The position numbers were made by a program, and so were the translations under genes. The notes beneath the pieces were generated by a model, which searched no databases, was not told the origin of the DNA, and worked only from the letters and a program-made list of their open reading frames with translations. Source: Acidobacteriota bacterium (GTDB lineage: Bacteria > Acidobacteriota > Terriglobia > Terriglobales > Acidobacteriaceae). Taken from it: a stretch of DNA of 64,000 nucleotides. The DNA lies in assembly GCA_021780315.1 (NCBI GenBank), contig JAJXYY010000028.1:43845-107844 (forward strand). The letters are read 5' to 3'. Below are positions 15,984-25,203 of the stretch, piece after piece (the stretch's first letter is position 1; the number at the start of each line of letters is the position of its first letter).

Positions 15984-18083
15984 TTAGTTTTTGGAGGTGG
16001 TGGGGGTTAGCCGGGCTAGTTTGACGCGGGCGTTTTCGAGTTTGTGCTGTACTTTGGCTACGTCTGCGGGGTCTGCGTCGGCGGGCAGGGAGCGGGCGTA
16101 CTCGGACATGGAGCGCTCCCACTGGGCTACGGCGAGTTTGAGTTTTCCGGTTTTCTCGTAGACCTGTCCGAGGTGGTCGTGGACGGTGGGGTCGGTGGCG
16201 ATGCGCTCGTTGGCTTTGCGGAGGTTCTCTTCGGCGAGGGCGTACTGGCCGGATTTGAAGTAGACCCAGCCGAGGGAGTCGAGGAAGGCCCCGTTCTGGG
16301 GGTCTAGTTCGACGGCCTTGCGGATGAGGGTGAGGGCCTCGGGGAGGCGGGTGCCGCGGTCGGCGAGCATGTAGCCGAGGTAGTTGAGGACGGTGGCGTT
16401 CTGGGGGTCGATGGCGAGGGCTTTGCGGAACTCGATCTCGGCCTGGTCGTACATTTTCTGGCGGTCGTAGAGGGTTCCGCGGAGGAAGTCGACGTAGAGT
16501 TTTTCTTCGGGTTTGGTGGCGATGGCCTGGGCTTTTTCGAGCTGCTCGGCGGACTGCTGGTACTGGCGGGCGCGGACGTAGATCTGGGCGAGGGCGAGGT
16601 AGACGTCGCGGTCTTCGGGTGCGCCGGGGGGTGGGGCGAGCTGGGCGTTGGCGAGGGCGATTCCCTGCTGGAGCTGGCCGGTGTCGGCGAGTTGTCCGGC
16701 GTACATGAGCTGGACGCTGTGGTCTTTGGGGAGGGCTTTGGCGGCCTGGGCGGCGGCGGCGGTAGCCTCCTTCCACTGGTGGGCGTCGCGGTAGGCGTCG
16801 ACCTGGCCCTGGTAGCCGCTGCGGGCGTATTCTCCCCCGAGGTCGGTGAGCTGCTTGTACATGGCTACGGATTCGGCGGTCTTGTTCTGCTCGCGATAGA
16901 TGATGGCGAGGCGGTCGAGGAAGATGGCGCGGTTGGCCTTTTCGGGATCGGAGTATTTGCCGTCGGGGTGGGTGGAGTCGGTGAGGAGCTTGTTGAGGAT
17001 GGCGGTGGCGTCGTCGTAACGGCCGAGGGAGTCGTCGACGAGGGCCTCGTTGTAGGTGAGTTCGACGGAGTCCTGGGCGAGGGGCTTGGCCTTCTGGATG
17101 GTGGCGAGGGCGGCGTCGTAGTGGCCCTGGCGGCGCTGGATTTCGGCGATGTGGATCTGGGACTGGGCGTCCTGGGGCTCGGCGGCGGTGATCTCGGTGA
17201 AGAGCTTGAGGGCTTCGTCGAGCTGGTTGTCGGCGAGGAGTGCGTTGGCGAGACCGCGCTCGGTGTCGGTGTTGTCGGGCTCGAGATCGAGAGCACGGCG
17301 GTAGGCGGCGACGGCTTCCCTGGTCTTGCGGAGCTGGTCGTAGCTGGAGGCGAGGGCGTACTCGATGCGGGGGGTGCGGTCGGTGATGGGGACGGCTTCG
17401 AGGGTATCGGCTGCGCGCTGGTAGTCACCCTGCTCGGTGTAGAGGCGGGCCATGTTGAGGACGACTTCCTCGGAGTTGGAGTCGATCTTCTGGGCGAGTT
17501 TGAACTGGGCCTCGGCCTTGGCGGAGTCGTGGTTGAAGCCGTAGAGCTGGCCGAGGAGGAGGTGGTTCTCGATATCGTTGGGCTTGAGCTGGGCGAGTTT
17601 TTCGTACTCGGTGATGGCAAGCTGGAGCATCTGGCCGGATTGGGCGGTCTGCATGTCGCCGAGGGAGCGGAGGTAGACCTTACCGAGGAGGGTGTGGGCG
17701 GCGACGTCGTCGGGATTCTTGGCGACCTGCTCCTGGGCGGTGGTGACGGCTTCGCGGATGCGGCCGATTTTGAAGTAGAGGTCGGCGAGGCCGTCCTGGA
17801 GGAGCTGGGAGTCGGGATCGGCGGTGAGGGCGAGCTTGTACTCCTCGACGGCCTGGGTGGCGTAGTCGGAACGGCCGGCGTTGACGGCGAGATCCTCGTA
17901 GAGATGGGCGAGGCCGTAGTGGTAGTAGGAGGCGGCGTGGTCGGGCAGGGTGTTGGTGGTGACGGCGGGGGTTGCCTGGGCCAGGAGGGCGTGGGCGGCA
18001 AGCAGGACGGCGGACGCGGGAAGCAGGCGTAGATGACGGAGACGAGACGGACGCAGAGGGGACGGCGGGGAGATCAGGGTCAT
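15984..18083 (-). CDS. TPR-repeat secreted protein
   Basis: A 699-residue protein with a hydrophobic export signal near the N-terminus (LLPASAVLLAAHALLAQA) and then about a dozen tetratricopeptide repeats, for example VEEYKLALTADPDSQLL, AVAAYRRALDLEPDNTD and AEIEFRKALAIDPQNATVLN. TPR arrays bind partner proteins. GAGGAAGCC precedes the ATG. It uses the C-ending minus-strand codons of the core genome, whereas the Rhs cassette 27 bp downstream does not, so the cassette seems to have joined behind this gene. The 212 bp upstream should hold its promoter. Confidence 0.88.
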   Translation of the reverse strand: MTLISPPSPLRPSRLRHLRLLPASAVLLAAHALLAQATPAVTTNTLPDHAASYYHYGLAHLYEDLAVNAGRSDYATQAVEEYKLALTADPDSQLLQDGLADLYFKIGRIREAVTTAQEQVAKNPDDVAAHTLLGKVYLRSLGDMQTAQSGQMLQLAITEYEKLAQLKPNDIENHLLLGQLYGFNHDSAKAEAQFKLAQKIDSNSEEVVLNMARLYTEQGDYQRAADTLEAVPITDRTPRIEYALASSYDQLRKTREAVAAYRRALDLEPDNTDTERGLANALLADNQLDEALKLFTEITAAEPQDAQSQIHIAEIQRRQGHYDAALATIQKAKPLAQDSVELTYNEALVDDSLGRYDDATAILNKLLTDSTHPDGKYSDPEKANRAIFLDRLAIIYREQNKTAESVAMYKQLTDLGGEYARSGYQGQVDAYRDAHQWKEATAAAAQAAKALPKDHSVQLMYAGQLADTGQLQQGIALANAQLAPPPGAPEDRDVYLALAQIYVRARQYQQSAEQLEKAQAIATKPEEKLYVDFLRGTLYDRQKMYDQAEIEFRKALAIDPQNATVLNYLGYMLADRGTRLPEALTLIRKAVELDPQNGAFLDSLGWVYFKSGQYALAEENLRKANERIATDPTVHDHLGQVYEKTGKLKLAVAQWERSMSEYARSLPADADPADVAKVQHKLENARVKLARLTPTTSKN

Positions 18084-18295
18084 GTAGTGTGGCTTCCTCG
18101 GCCAGCAAAGAACGGCAGAACGTCTGTGTTTGGAACGACCGTACAGCAGACAGTGATTGGACGGCAGTCCTTAGACAACATTCATTAGACGGCAAAGGAC
18201 GGCGATTGGGTGCAGACCCGCACGCCGCCGGATTACTCGGCTTGGCGGTGATTATAGCTGGCGGATGGGTGTGTCGTACTGGCTAATGTGCGGGA

Positions 18296-19894
18296 TCAGC
18301 CGTGACGGAAGTGGCGGATGCCGGTGAAGACCATAGCAACACCGAGTTTGTTGGCGGCAGCGATAACCTCGGCGTCGCGGACGGAGCCACCGGGCTGGAT
18401 GACGGCGGAGGCACCGGCGCGGGCTACGGTCTCGAGGCCGTCGGCGAAGGGGAAGAAGGCGTCGGAGGCGGCGACGGTTCCGGTGAGGGGAAGGACGGCC
18501 TTCATGGCTCCGAAGCGGGCGGCGTCGACGCGGGACATCTGGCCGGCACCGATGCCTACGGTCTGGCCGTGTCCGTGATCGAAGCGGGCGTAGACGATGG
18601 CGTTGGATTTGACGTGTTTACAGACGCGCCAGGCGAAGAGGAGTGCGCGGAGCTCTTCGGGAGAGGGCTTGCGGTCGGTGGGGATGGTGAGTTCGGCCTC
18701 GGTGATGCGGAGGCGGTCGGCATCCTGGACGAGGATGCCGCCGGAGACCTGCTTGAGGATGCGAGGAGTGTCGGCTGGATCGATCTGGAGGAGACGGAGG
18801 TTCTTTTTGGCGGCGAAGCGGGCGAGAGCCTCGGGGGTGTAAGCGGGAGCGACGATGGCTTCGACGAAGAGCTTGGCGATCTGCTCGGCGGCAGCGTCGT
18901 CGACCTCGCGGTTGATACCGATGACACCACCGAAGGCGGAGACGGGATCGGCTTCAAGGGCGCGCTGGTAGGCTTCGAGGACGGTGGTTCCGGTGGCGGC
19001 GCCGCAGGGGTTGGTGTGCTTGATGATGGCGACGGCGGCGTTGGCGGAGGCGTCGAACTCGCTCACCAGCTCCCAGCAGGCGTCCAGGTCGACGATGTTG
19101 TTGTAGCTGAGTTCCTTGCCCTGAAGCTGGTGGGCGGAGGCTACGCCTTTGCCGGTGCCGTCGACATAAAGGGCGGCTTTCTGGTGGGGATTTTCGCCGT
19201 AGCGAAGGGTCTTGGAGAGTGGGTCGATGACGCGGATGGCCTGCGGGAGGACCTCGTGGAGGAAGATGGCGGGGCCAGATGGCTGGGCGATGGCGTCGAG
19301 GGCGTTGGCGATGCCGGTATCGTAGGCAGCGGTGGTGGCGAAGGCCTGTTTGGCGAGGCGCCAGCGGGTGTCGCGGGAGAGCGCGCCGGAGTTGGTGTCG
19401 AGCTCGGCGGCGAGGGCGGCGTAGTCGTCGACGGAGGTAACGATGGCGACGTCTTCAAAGTTCTTGGCGGCCGAGCGGACCATGGAAGGCCCGCCGATGT
19501 CGATGTTTTCGATGATCTCGTGGAAGGCTACGCCAGGCTTGCGGGAGGTTTTCTCGAAGGCGTAGAGGTTGACGACGACCATGTCGATGGGCTGGATGTC
19601 GTGGGCCTCGATGGCGGCGACGTGCTCGGGGTTGTTGCGGATGTGGAGGATGCCACCGTGGACCTTGGGGTGGAGGGTTTTGACGCGGCCATCGAGCATC
19701 TCGGGGAAGCCGGTGAGGTCGGAGATATCGCGGACGGCGAGGCCGGCTTCGCGGAGGGCCTTGGAGGTGCCACCGGTGGAGACGAGCTCGACGTGGTGGG
19801 CGGCGAGGGTGCGGGCGAAGTCGATGAGGCCGGTCTTGTCGGTGACAGAGAGGAGGGCGCGGCGGATGGGCTTGAGGTCTGTTGCTTCGGACAT
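18296..19894 (-). CDS. purH: Bifunctional AICAR formyltransferase / IMP cyclohydrolase
   Basis: A 532-residue enzyme for the last two steps of IMP synthesis. The MGS-like cyclohydrolase domain starts [18 protein letters not shown] and has [12 protein letters not shown] and [12 protein letters not shown]. The AICARFT domain has [27 protein letters not shown] and the C-terminal [15 protein letters not shown] with [10 protein letters not shown]. Its start is 9 bp after the pyrD stop, so purine and pyrimidine genes are probably co-transcribed here. No strong Shine-Dalgarno is visible, consistent with coupling. Confidence 0.97.
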   Translation of the reverse strand: MSEATDLKPIRRALLSVTDKTGLIDFARTLAAHHVELVSTGGTSKALREAGLAVRDISDLTGFPEMLDGRVKTLHPKVHGGILHIRNNPEHVAAIEAHDIQPIDMVVVNLYAFEKTSRKPGVAFHEIIENIDIGGPSMVRSAAKNFEDVAIVTSVDDYAALAAELDTNSGALSRDTRWRLAKQAFATTAAYDTGIANALDAIAQPSGPAIFLHEVLPQAIRVIDPLSKTLRYGENPHQKAALYVDGTGKGVASAHQLQGKELSYNNIVDLDACWELVSEFDASANAAVAIIKHTNPCGAATGTTVLEAYQRALEADPVSAFGGVIGINREVDDAAAEQIAKLFVEAIVAPAYTPEALARFAAKKNLRLLQIDPADTPRILKQVSGGILVQDADRLRITEAELTIPTDRKPSPEELRALLFAWRVCKHVKSNAIVYARFDHGHGQTVGIGAGQMSRVDAARFGAMKAVLPLTGTVAASDAFFPFADGLETVARAGASAVIQPGGSVRDAEVIAAANKLGVAMVFTGIRHFRHG

Positions 19895-19903
19895 GTAACC
19901 AGT

Positions 19904-20809
19904 TTAGAGGATGGCGGTGCCGGTGAGTTCGGAGACGCGGGGAATGTGGTGGCTGGCGCACCATTTTTTGAGGTTATTGGCGATATTTTCGACGGCGCGG
20001 GGGTCGGCGTAGCTGGCGGTGCCTACCTGTACGGCGGTGGCTCCGGCGAGCATGAATTCGACGGCGTCTTCGGCGCGGACGATGCCCCCCATACCCAGGA
20101 TGGGGATGCGGACGGAGCGGGAGACCTCGTTGACCATGCGGACGGCGATGGGCTTGATGGCGGGTCCGGAGAGGCCGCCGGTGACGTTGGCGATGCGGGG
20201 GCGGCGGGTTTCGGGATCGATGGCGAGGGAGAGGAAGGTGTTGACGAGGGAGACGGCGTCGGCTCCGGCGTCGGCGGCGACGCGGGCCATGAGTCCGATG
20301 CTGGTGACGTTGGGGGAGAGCTTGACGATGAGGGGGCGCTTGGAGACGGCTCGGCAGCGGGAGGCGAGGTCGAAGAGGAGCTCGTGGTTCGTGCCGAAGA
20401 CCATGCCACCGTGGCTGGTGTTGGGGCAACTGGCGTTGAGCTCATACATGGCGATGCCGGGGGCGTCGTTGAGGGCGTGGATGACTTCGATACAGTCTTC
20501 GATGGTGAAGCCGAAGACGTTGGCGATGGTAACGACGCCTTTGATTTTGCGGAGTTTGGGGAGTTTTTCCGCGATGAAGGCGTGGACGCCCATGTTCTGG
20601 AGGCCAATGGCATTCATCATGCCGGCGGCGGTTTCGATGATGCGGGGGGAGGGGTTTCCGGCCATAGGCTCTCGGGAGAGGCCCTTGGTGACGAAGGCAC
20701 CGATCCGGTCGAGGGAGAGGATGTCCTCAAACTCGATGCCGTAGCCAAAGGTTCCGCTGGCGGCGATGACGGGAGAGCAGAGCTCGACACCGGCGATGGT
20801 GACGCGCAT
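19904..20809 (-). CDS. pyrD: Dihydroorotate dehydrogenase, class 1B type
   Basis: A 301-residue FMN enzyme oxidising dihydroorotate to orotate. It has SGTFGYGIEFEDIL, AFVTKGLSREPMAGNPSPRI, the catalytic-Cys loop ELNASCPNTSHGG, IVKLSPNV, and the FMN-phosphate segment GMGGIVRAEDAVEFMLAGA. Class 1B enzymes normally pair with the PyrK flavoprotein, which is not in this window. The start at 20809 follows AAAGGCCC and matches the family N-terminus; an ATG 10 codons earlier (20839) is the alternative and has a TAGAAT -10-like box right upstream of it. purH follows after 9 bp. Confidence 0.95.
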   Translation of the reverse strand: MRVTIAGVELCSPVIAASGTFGYGIEFEDILSLDRIGAFVTKGLSREPMAGNPSPRIIETAAGMMNAIGLQNMGVHAFIAEKLPKLRKIKGVVTIANVFGFTIEDCIEVIHALNDAPGIAMYELNASCPNTSHGGMVFGTNHELLFDLASRCRAVSKRPLIVKLSPNVTSIGLMARVAADAGADAVSLVNTFLSLAIDPETRRPRIANVTGGLSGPAIKPIAVRMVNEVSRSVRIPILGMGGIVRAEDAVEFMLAGATAVQVGTASYADPRAVENIANNLKKWCASHHIPRVSELTGTAIL

Positions 20810-20910
20810 GTCAGGGCCTTTGGGGCCGGTGGGTCGCATGAATTGATTCTAACGGGTGAGGGTGGGGGAGGAAACCCACGTCCGATGTTCCGGAGGTGGG
20901 CGGGTGGGTT

Positions 20911-22566
20911 TTAGTGGGCGGTGGAGACGGTGGGTTCGGGACGCAGGGCCTGGGTGAGGACGTGGCCTACGCTGGCGGAGGGCTGGTTGATGCGGAGGAG
21001 CGAGGCGAAGGTGGCGGCGATATCCACGGGGGCGACGGGATCGTGGTAGGTGCCGGGGCGGAAGGCCGATCCGAAGAAGGCCAGAGGGACGTGGCGATCG
21101 TAGGAGTAGGGGGTGTAGTGGTTGGTGCCGTGGGCGCTGGAGAGCTGGTACATGCCGGGGGTGAAGAGGACGTACCAGCCGCCGTTGGGGGAGTAGCTGT
21201 GGAGGATGCGGCGGCCTTCGTCGTTGGCGGGGAGTTGTCCGGCGGCCATCTGGACGCGGGTGTAGACGCGGCGGACGGTAGGGTTGGCGGGGAGACGCTG
21301 CTGGCTGGGGCCGGTGGGCGGCGGGGGCAAGGTGGATTCGAAGGCGGCGGGGAGGAGTTCGGCGACAGCGTTCTCCGCGTCGGTCTCGGATACCTTGGCC
21401 TGCTGGAAGGGACGGGGGTCGAGTTCGAGGTAGGGCAGTTCGCCACCGAGGAGGTAGTTGATGCTCTGGCCGGGGGAGAAGCGCTGGTTGAGGCCGGCGT
21501 TGAGGGCGGCGGAGACTTTGGTGAGGTTGAAGACGGCGGAGGGGATGCCTAGTTTGGCGGACTCGGAGGCGATGGGGCCGATGCCGTGATCGCCGGAGAG
21601 GGCGACCCATACGTTGTCCATGCCGCCGTCGACGTGGCCATTGAGCCAGGTGAAGAAGTCGTTGAGGTTGACGTCGATGGCGTCAATCATGGCGCGCTGC
21701 TCGGGGGCGTCGGGCCCGACGCGGTGGCCGAGGATATCGGTGGAGGAGATGCTGATGGTGAGGACGTCGGTGACGTTGTGACGGCCCATCTGCTCGGCGG
21801 CGACGAGGGACCTGGCGAAGTCGAGGAGGTAGGCGACAGAGGCGGGGTGGGCTCCGACGTCGTCATAGAAGTGTCCGGGAGCTACTTTGGCTTCGCGGAG
21901 GGCCTGATTGGCGCGGTCGCTGGCGTTGAAGGCCTGGACCCAGGGGGGAAGCTGGGGGCCCCAGTAGGTAGATGAGATGAACTTGCCGGTGGCGTGATCG
22001 AGCCAGAAGGCTCCGTTGGAGGCGTGGCCGGAGGTGAGGATGGCGGCGCGGTCCTTGAGGGAGATGCCGAAGAGCTTGGACTGGCCCCGGGTGGCAAGGA
22101 CGACCTCGTCGCCGAGGGTGGAGGCGAGTTCGTTGCGGGGGGAGGCACCGAGTTCGCCGGGGGCGGAGGAGCCGACGAGGGTGTAGCGCTCATCGTCGAC
22201 GGAGCTGACGGGGTGGGTGGTGAAGCGGTTGAGATCCCACCACTCGTTGAGGGAGACGCCGTGGCCGTCGGTGTAGGCACCGGTGCCGATGGTGGAGTGG
22301 CCGGGGGCGGTCATGGTGTTGGCGTAGTCGTAGTAGCAGTCGGTGAAGTAGGCACCGCGCTTGAGGAAGAGGTTGAAGCCGCTGGGGGTTTTGAAGTCCT
22401 GGCGGTAGCGCTCGAGGTAGTCGCCGCGAAACTGGTCGATGACGAGGATGATGACGAGTTTGGGCTTGGCCTGGTAGGCCTGGGCGTGGGCAGGCGGGGT
22501 GGTGGGCAGCAGGAGGAGCAGGGAGAGCAGGGCGACGAGGCAATTTCGCATGGATGTAGGGTACAT
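20911..22566 (-). CDS. PafA-like alkaline phosphatase / phosphodiesterase
   Basis: A 551-residue exported enzyme of the alkaline phosphatase superfamily, closest in look to the PafA group. A signal peptide (MRNCLVALLSLLLLL) is followed by the metal-binding LVIDQFRGDYL, the Thr nucleophile (about 86) in NTMTAPGHSTIGTG, SSTDILGHRVGPD, and SGDHGIGP. It probably hydrolyses phosphomonoesters in the periplasm. Either the ATG at 22566 or the one at 22551 can start it; the second gives a more typical signal peptide and neither has a clear ribosome site. Confidence 0.9.
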   Translation of the reverse strand: MYPTSMRNCLVALLSLLLLLPTTPPAHAQAYQAKPKLVIILVIDQFRGDYLERYRQDFKTPSGFNLFLKRGAYFTDCYYDYANTMTAPGHSTIGTGAYTDGHGVSLNEWWDLNRFTTHPVSSVDDERYTLVGSSAPGELGASPRNELASTLGDEVVLATRGQSKLFGISLKDRAAILTSGHASNGAFWLDHATGKFISSTYWGPQLPPWVQAFNASDRANQALREAKVAPGHFYDDVGAHPASVAYLLDFARSLVAAEQMGRHNVTDVLTISISSTDILGHRVGPDAPEQRAMIDAIDVNLNDFFTWLNGHVDGGMDNVWVALSGDHGIGPIASESAKLGIPSAVFNLTKVSAALNAGLNQRFSPGQSINYLLGGELPYLELDPRPFQQAKVSETDAENAVAELLPAAFESTLPPPPTGPSQQRLPANPTVRRVYTRVQMAAGQLPANDEGRRILHSYSPNGGWYVLFTPGMYQLSSAHGTNHYTPYSYDRHVPLAFFGSAFRPGTYHDPVAPVDIAATFASLLRINQPSASVGHVLTQALRPEPTVSTAH

Positions 22567-22631
22567 GGTGATTGTTGCTATGGAGTTGCAGGTGGTTGGG
22601 GGAGTGGTGCGAGGTTCGGCTGGCGGGGTCT

Positions 22632-22738
22632 CCCCCCACTCCCCGGGTATTTGCGCAAAGTCTTCATAAATATAGGGTTAGGGCTGGACCTGTGGGGTAA
22701 AGTATTGCAAAGAAACGACTTAGCCGTAAAGTATTGCA
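22632..22738. repeat. Dispersed intergenic repeat, copy 2, with a 13-bp direct repeat
   Basis: A C-rich block, AAAGTCTT, an AT-rich spacer, TTAGG and GGAC recur in the same order as at 13613-13680. They are followed here by two exact copies of GTAAAGTATTGCA (22697 and 22726, 29 bp apart). The rest of the 384-bp gap 22567-22950 shows no gene that I can support. Confidence 0.5.
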
Positions 22739-22950
22739 TACAAATGAGATGGGATCGGACTGGTGGCCTAGCCTGAGCTTGATTTTGTGCTGCTGGTTTA
22801 ATTGTACGGGATGGAGGGCAACTGATTGTCAGGCGGTAATTGGTTTGTTTTGAATGGGTTAGATGGATTGGGGGCTTGACCGGTGTTTTTGCTGGGGAAA
22901 GGGGGAAAGAGGTCTGTTGAGTATGGCGCCTAATAGCGTTGATAGAGGCG

Positions 22951-22968
22951 ATGTATATTGCGATACAT
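22951..22968. promoter_or_regulatory. ATGTAT-N6-ATACAT palindrome at the vapB start, possible autoregulatory operator
   Basis: Perfect 6-bp arms around ATTGCG overlap the start codon of the antitoxin gene. VapB proteins normally repress their own operon by binding such palindromes. Confidence 0.45.
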
Positions 22969-23220
22969 ATCGGGGTGGCTACGCAACAGACCGCGAAGGT
23001 GTTTATGACGGGGCGGAGTCAGGCGGTGCGACTGCCGGCGGAGTTTCGGTTTGACAGCAAAGAGGTGTTTATCCGGCGAGATGAGCGGACGGGTGAGGTG
23101 ATTCTGTCGCCGCGGTTGTCGTGGCCGGAGATCTTTGCCGGTCTGGATGCGGCGGGAGTGCCTGATGACTTTTTGACTACCGAAGACCGGAAGCAGGAGC
23201 CTGTGGAGGAGCGGGAGTAG
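22951..23220 (+). CDS. vapB: VapB/MazE-type antitoxin (AbrB-fold), toxin partner missing
   Basis: An 89-residue SpoVT/AbrB-fold DNA-binding antitoxin: [20 protein letters not shown] is the classic VapB N-terminus, followed by [17 protein letters not shown] and an acidic C-terminal tail that would wrap a toxin. The ATG at 22951 follows AGAGGCG; a TTG at 22939 or GTG at 22975 are alternatives. No intact PIN-domain gene follows, although a strong AAGGAGG lies just behind the stop codon, as expected for a coupled vapC. The antitoxin therefore appears to be an orphan. Confidence 0.82.
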   Translation: MYIAIHIGVATQQTAKVFMTGRSQAVRLPAEFRFDSKEVFIRRDERTGEVILSPRLSWPEIFAGLDAAGVPDDFLTTEDRKQEPVEERE

Positions 23221-23221
23221 C

Positions 23222-23328
23222 AAGGAGGGGGTACATACTGGATGCCGCGTGCGGAGAATGAGCGTGCGGCGATCGCCTTGGGTGGGCTGGTGACGGTGAA
23301 TTGGGCGGATGATGTTGTCGCGAAGTGA
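23222..23328 (+). pseudogene. Possible remnant of a vapC gene
   Basis: An AAGGAGGGG ribosome site directly after vapB is followed by codons reading YILDA, as at a VapC N-terminus, but with no start codon and a stop soon after. A 28-codon frame (23242-23328) holds ALGGLVTVNWADD, loosely like the end of a PIN domain. The evidence is weak; the region may simply be spacer. Confidence 0.3.
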
Positions 23329-23360
23329 TGTGTTGCCGAGGATTGCGTAGAATACTGAGA

Positions 23361-24701
23361 ATGTTAGATCTTGGATTGGTTCGGGCGAATCTGCCTTTGG
23401 TTGAGGATAAGTTGCGCGCTCGGGGCATGGACCCTGGGGTGGTGCTGGGTGATTTTGCGGTAATCGACCGGGAACGTCGCGATGCGATTACGCAGGTGGA
23501 GATGCTGAAGGCGCAGCGGAACAAGCTGACGGAGGAGATTGCGAAGCTGCGGCGGGCGGGAGAGGATGCCAGCGCGGCGACCGAGCAGACGCGGGTGCTA
23601 AAGGCGGAGTTGGAGTCGCTGGAAGGTGCGGCGGCGAAGGCGGATGAGCGGCTGAAGGAGATGATGCAGACGCTGCCGAATCTGCCGCAGGACAGCGTTC
23701 CGGTGGGCCGGAGCGAGCAGGACAATGTTGCGGTGAAGGTGTGGGGGGAGAAGCCGAGCTTCGAGTTCCCTGCCCGGCCGCACTGGGAGATTGGCGAGGC
23801 GCTGGGGATTCTGGATTTTGAGCGGGCGGCGAAGATTTCGGGGTCGCGGTTTGTGGTGCATTTTGGGCAGGGGGCGCGGCTGGAGCGGGCGCTGGCGAAC
23901 TTTATGCTGGACGTGCATACGGGCCAGCATGGGTACACCGAGGTGATGCCGCCGAATATGGTGAATTCGAAGAGCCTGTTCGGGACGGGGCAGTTGCCGA
24001 AGTTTGCCGATGACCTGTTTCATTGCGACGACAAGGGAGCGTACCAGCCGGGGGTGTTGCAGGATGGGGATCATTGGCTGATCCCTACGGCGGAGGTTCC
24101 GGTGACGAATCTGTTTCGGGACGAGACGCTGGAGGAGGCGCAGTTGCCGGTGAGCTTTTGCGCGTACACGCCGTGCTACCGGAGCGAGGCGGGGAGTTAT
24201 GGCAAGGATGTGCGGGGGATGATTCGGCAGCACCAGTTCCAGAAGGTGGAGTTGGTGAAGTTTGTGAAGCCGGAGGATTCGGACGCGGAGCATGAGAAGC
24301 TGACGCGGGATGCGGAGCGGATATTGGAGTTGCTGGGGCTGCCGTATCGGCGGATGCTGCTGTGTACGGGGGATATGGGATTCAGCTCGGCGAAGACGTA
24401 CGACCTGGAGGTATGGCTGCCGGGACAGGGGCTGTACCGGGAGATTTCAAGCTGCTCGAACTTTGAGGCGTTCCAGGCACGGCGGGCGAATATACGGTAC
24501 AGGCCGGCGGGAGCGAAGAAGAGCGAGTATCTGCATACGCTGAATGGGAGTGCGCTGGCGGTGGGGCGGACGTATCTGGCGGTGCTGGAGAACTATCAGC
24601 AGGCGGATGGCACGGTGGAGGTTCCGGCGGTGCTGGTGCCGTATATGAACTGCGATACGGTGATTGGAAAGCAGGCGCAGGCGGGAAGGAGTCAGCGATG
24701 A
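23361..24701 (+). CDS. serS: Seryl-tRNA synthetase
   Basis: A 446-residue class II synthetase. Residues 1-110 are the tRNA-binding coiled-coil arm (MLDLGLVRANLPLVEDKLRARG, then AITQVEMLKAQRNKLTEEI). The catalytic core has motif 2 CYRSEAGSYGKDVRGMIRQH and the QKVELVKFV strand, and motif 3 lies near the C-terminus (TLNGSALAVGRTYLAVLENY). The ATG at 23361 gives the family N-terminus. The next gene overlaps its stop by 4 bp. Confidence 0.97.
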   Translation: MLDLGLVRANLPLVEDKLRARGMDPGVVLGDFAVIDRERRDAITQVEMLKAQRNKLTEEIAKLRRAGEDASAATEQTRVLKAELESLEGAAAKADERLKEMMQTLPNLPQDSVPVGRSEQDNVAVKVWGEKPSFEFPARPHWEIGEALGILDFERAAKISGSRFVVHFGQGARLERALANFMLDVHTGQHGYTEVMPPNMVNSKSLFGTGQLPKFADDLFHCDDKGAYQPGVLQDGDHWLIPTAEVPVTNLFRDETLEEAQLPVSFCAYTPCYRSEAGSYGKDVRGMIRQHQFQKVELVKFVKPEDSDAEHEKLTRDAERILELLGLPYRRMLLCTGDMGFSSAKTYDLEVWLPGQGLYREISSCSNFEAFQARRANIRYRPAGAKKSEYLHTLNGSALAVGRTYLAVLENYQQADGTVEVPAVLVPYMNCDTVIGKQAQAGRSQR

Positions 24702-25126
24702 GCGAGAAGACGGGGTCGGAGAAGACGGGGACGGAGAGCAGGTCGTTGGGGCAACTGGTGCGGAGTTATTTTTTCTGGACGTATGAGCGGGGGAGCTTCC
24801 ATTACGACGTGATGGTGACGTTGATTCTGGTGTTTCTGTTTGTGTCGCCGCACTATATCGACTTCAACGATCGTCCGGTGGAGACGGTGGCGTTGCGGGC
24901 GAGCGAGGTGCTGGTGAAGGAGGCGGGGACGGAGGGCAACAGCAGCCGGTTTCTGTTCCAGATTCGTGCCGATGAGATGGGTGATGCGAAGACGGACTCG
25001 GAGCTGCGGGGGGCGATACTGCGGGAGGTGGAGCCGATTTCGGGCGAGGTGACGCTGGAGCGGTATGAGCCGGTGCTGGACTCGCATGGCAAGGTGATTG
25101 CGTACGATGCGTGGGTGCTGCGGTAG
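24698..25126 (+). CDS. Single-pass membrane protein of unknown function
   Basis: A 142-residue protein: a charged N-terminus, one membrane segment about residues 39-56 (VMVTLILVFLFVSPHYIDF), then a soluble, mostly exported domain ending DSHGKVIAYDAWVLR. It overlaps serS by ATGA and is followed after 77 bp by a LolA-like gene, so all three may share a transcript. No family is recognised. The regular beta-rich tail suggests an envelope role. Confidence 0.75.
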   Translation: MSEKTGSEKTGTESRSLGQLVRSYFFWTYERGSFHYDVMVTLILVFLFVSPHYIDFNDRPVETVALRASEVLVKEAGTEGNSSRFLFQIRADEMGDAKTDSELRGAILREVEPISGEVTLERYEPVLDSHGKVIAYDAWVLR

Positions 25127-25203
25127 CGATGCGGGAGAGATAAAGCATCGGTTGGCGGGATGGTGAGTCCAAACAGAGGTAGAAGAAGTTTCGGGACGGT
25201 GAG

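Noticed and set aside
18302..20914. An 870-residue open frame on the plus strand
   Set aside because: It is antisense to purH and pyrD and consists of Gly/Val/Asp/Glu repeats produced by the C-ending codons of those genes; no start site or domain.
23242..23328. A 28-codon frame after vapB as a functional micro-toxin
   Set aside because: No clear ribosome spacing of its own, no catalytic Asp set and no hydrophobic toxin profile; reported only as a possible remnant.
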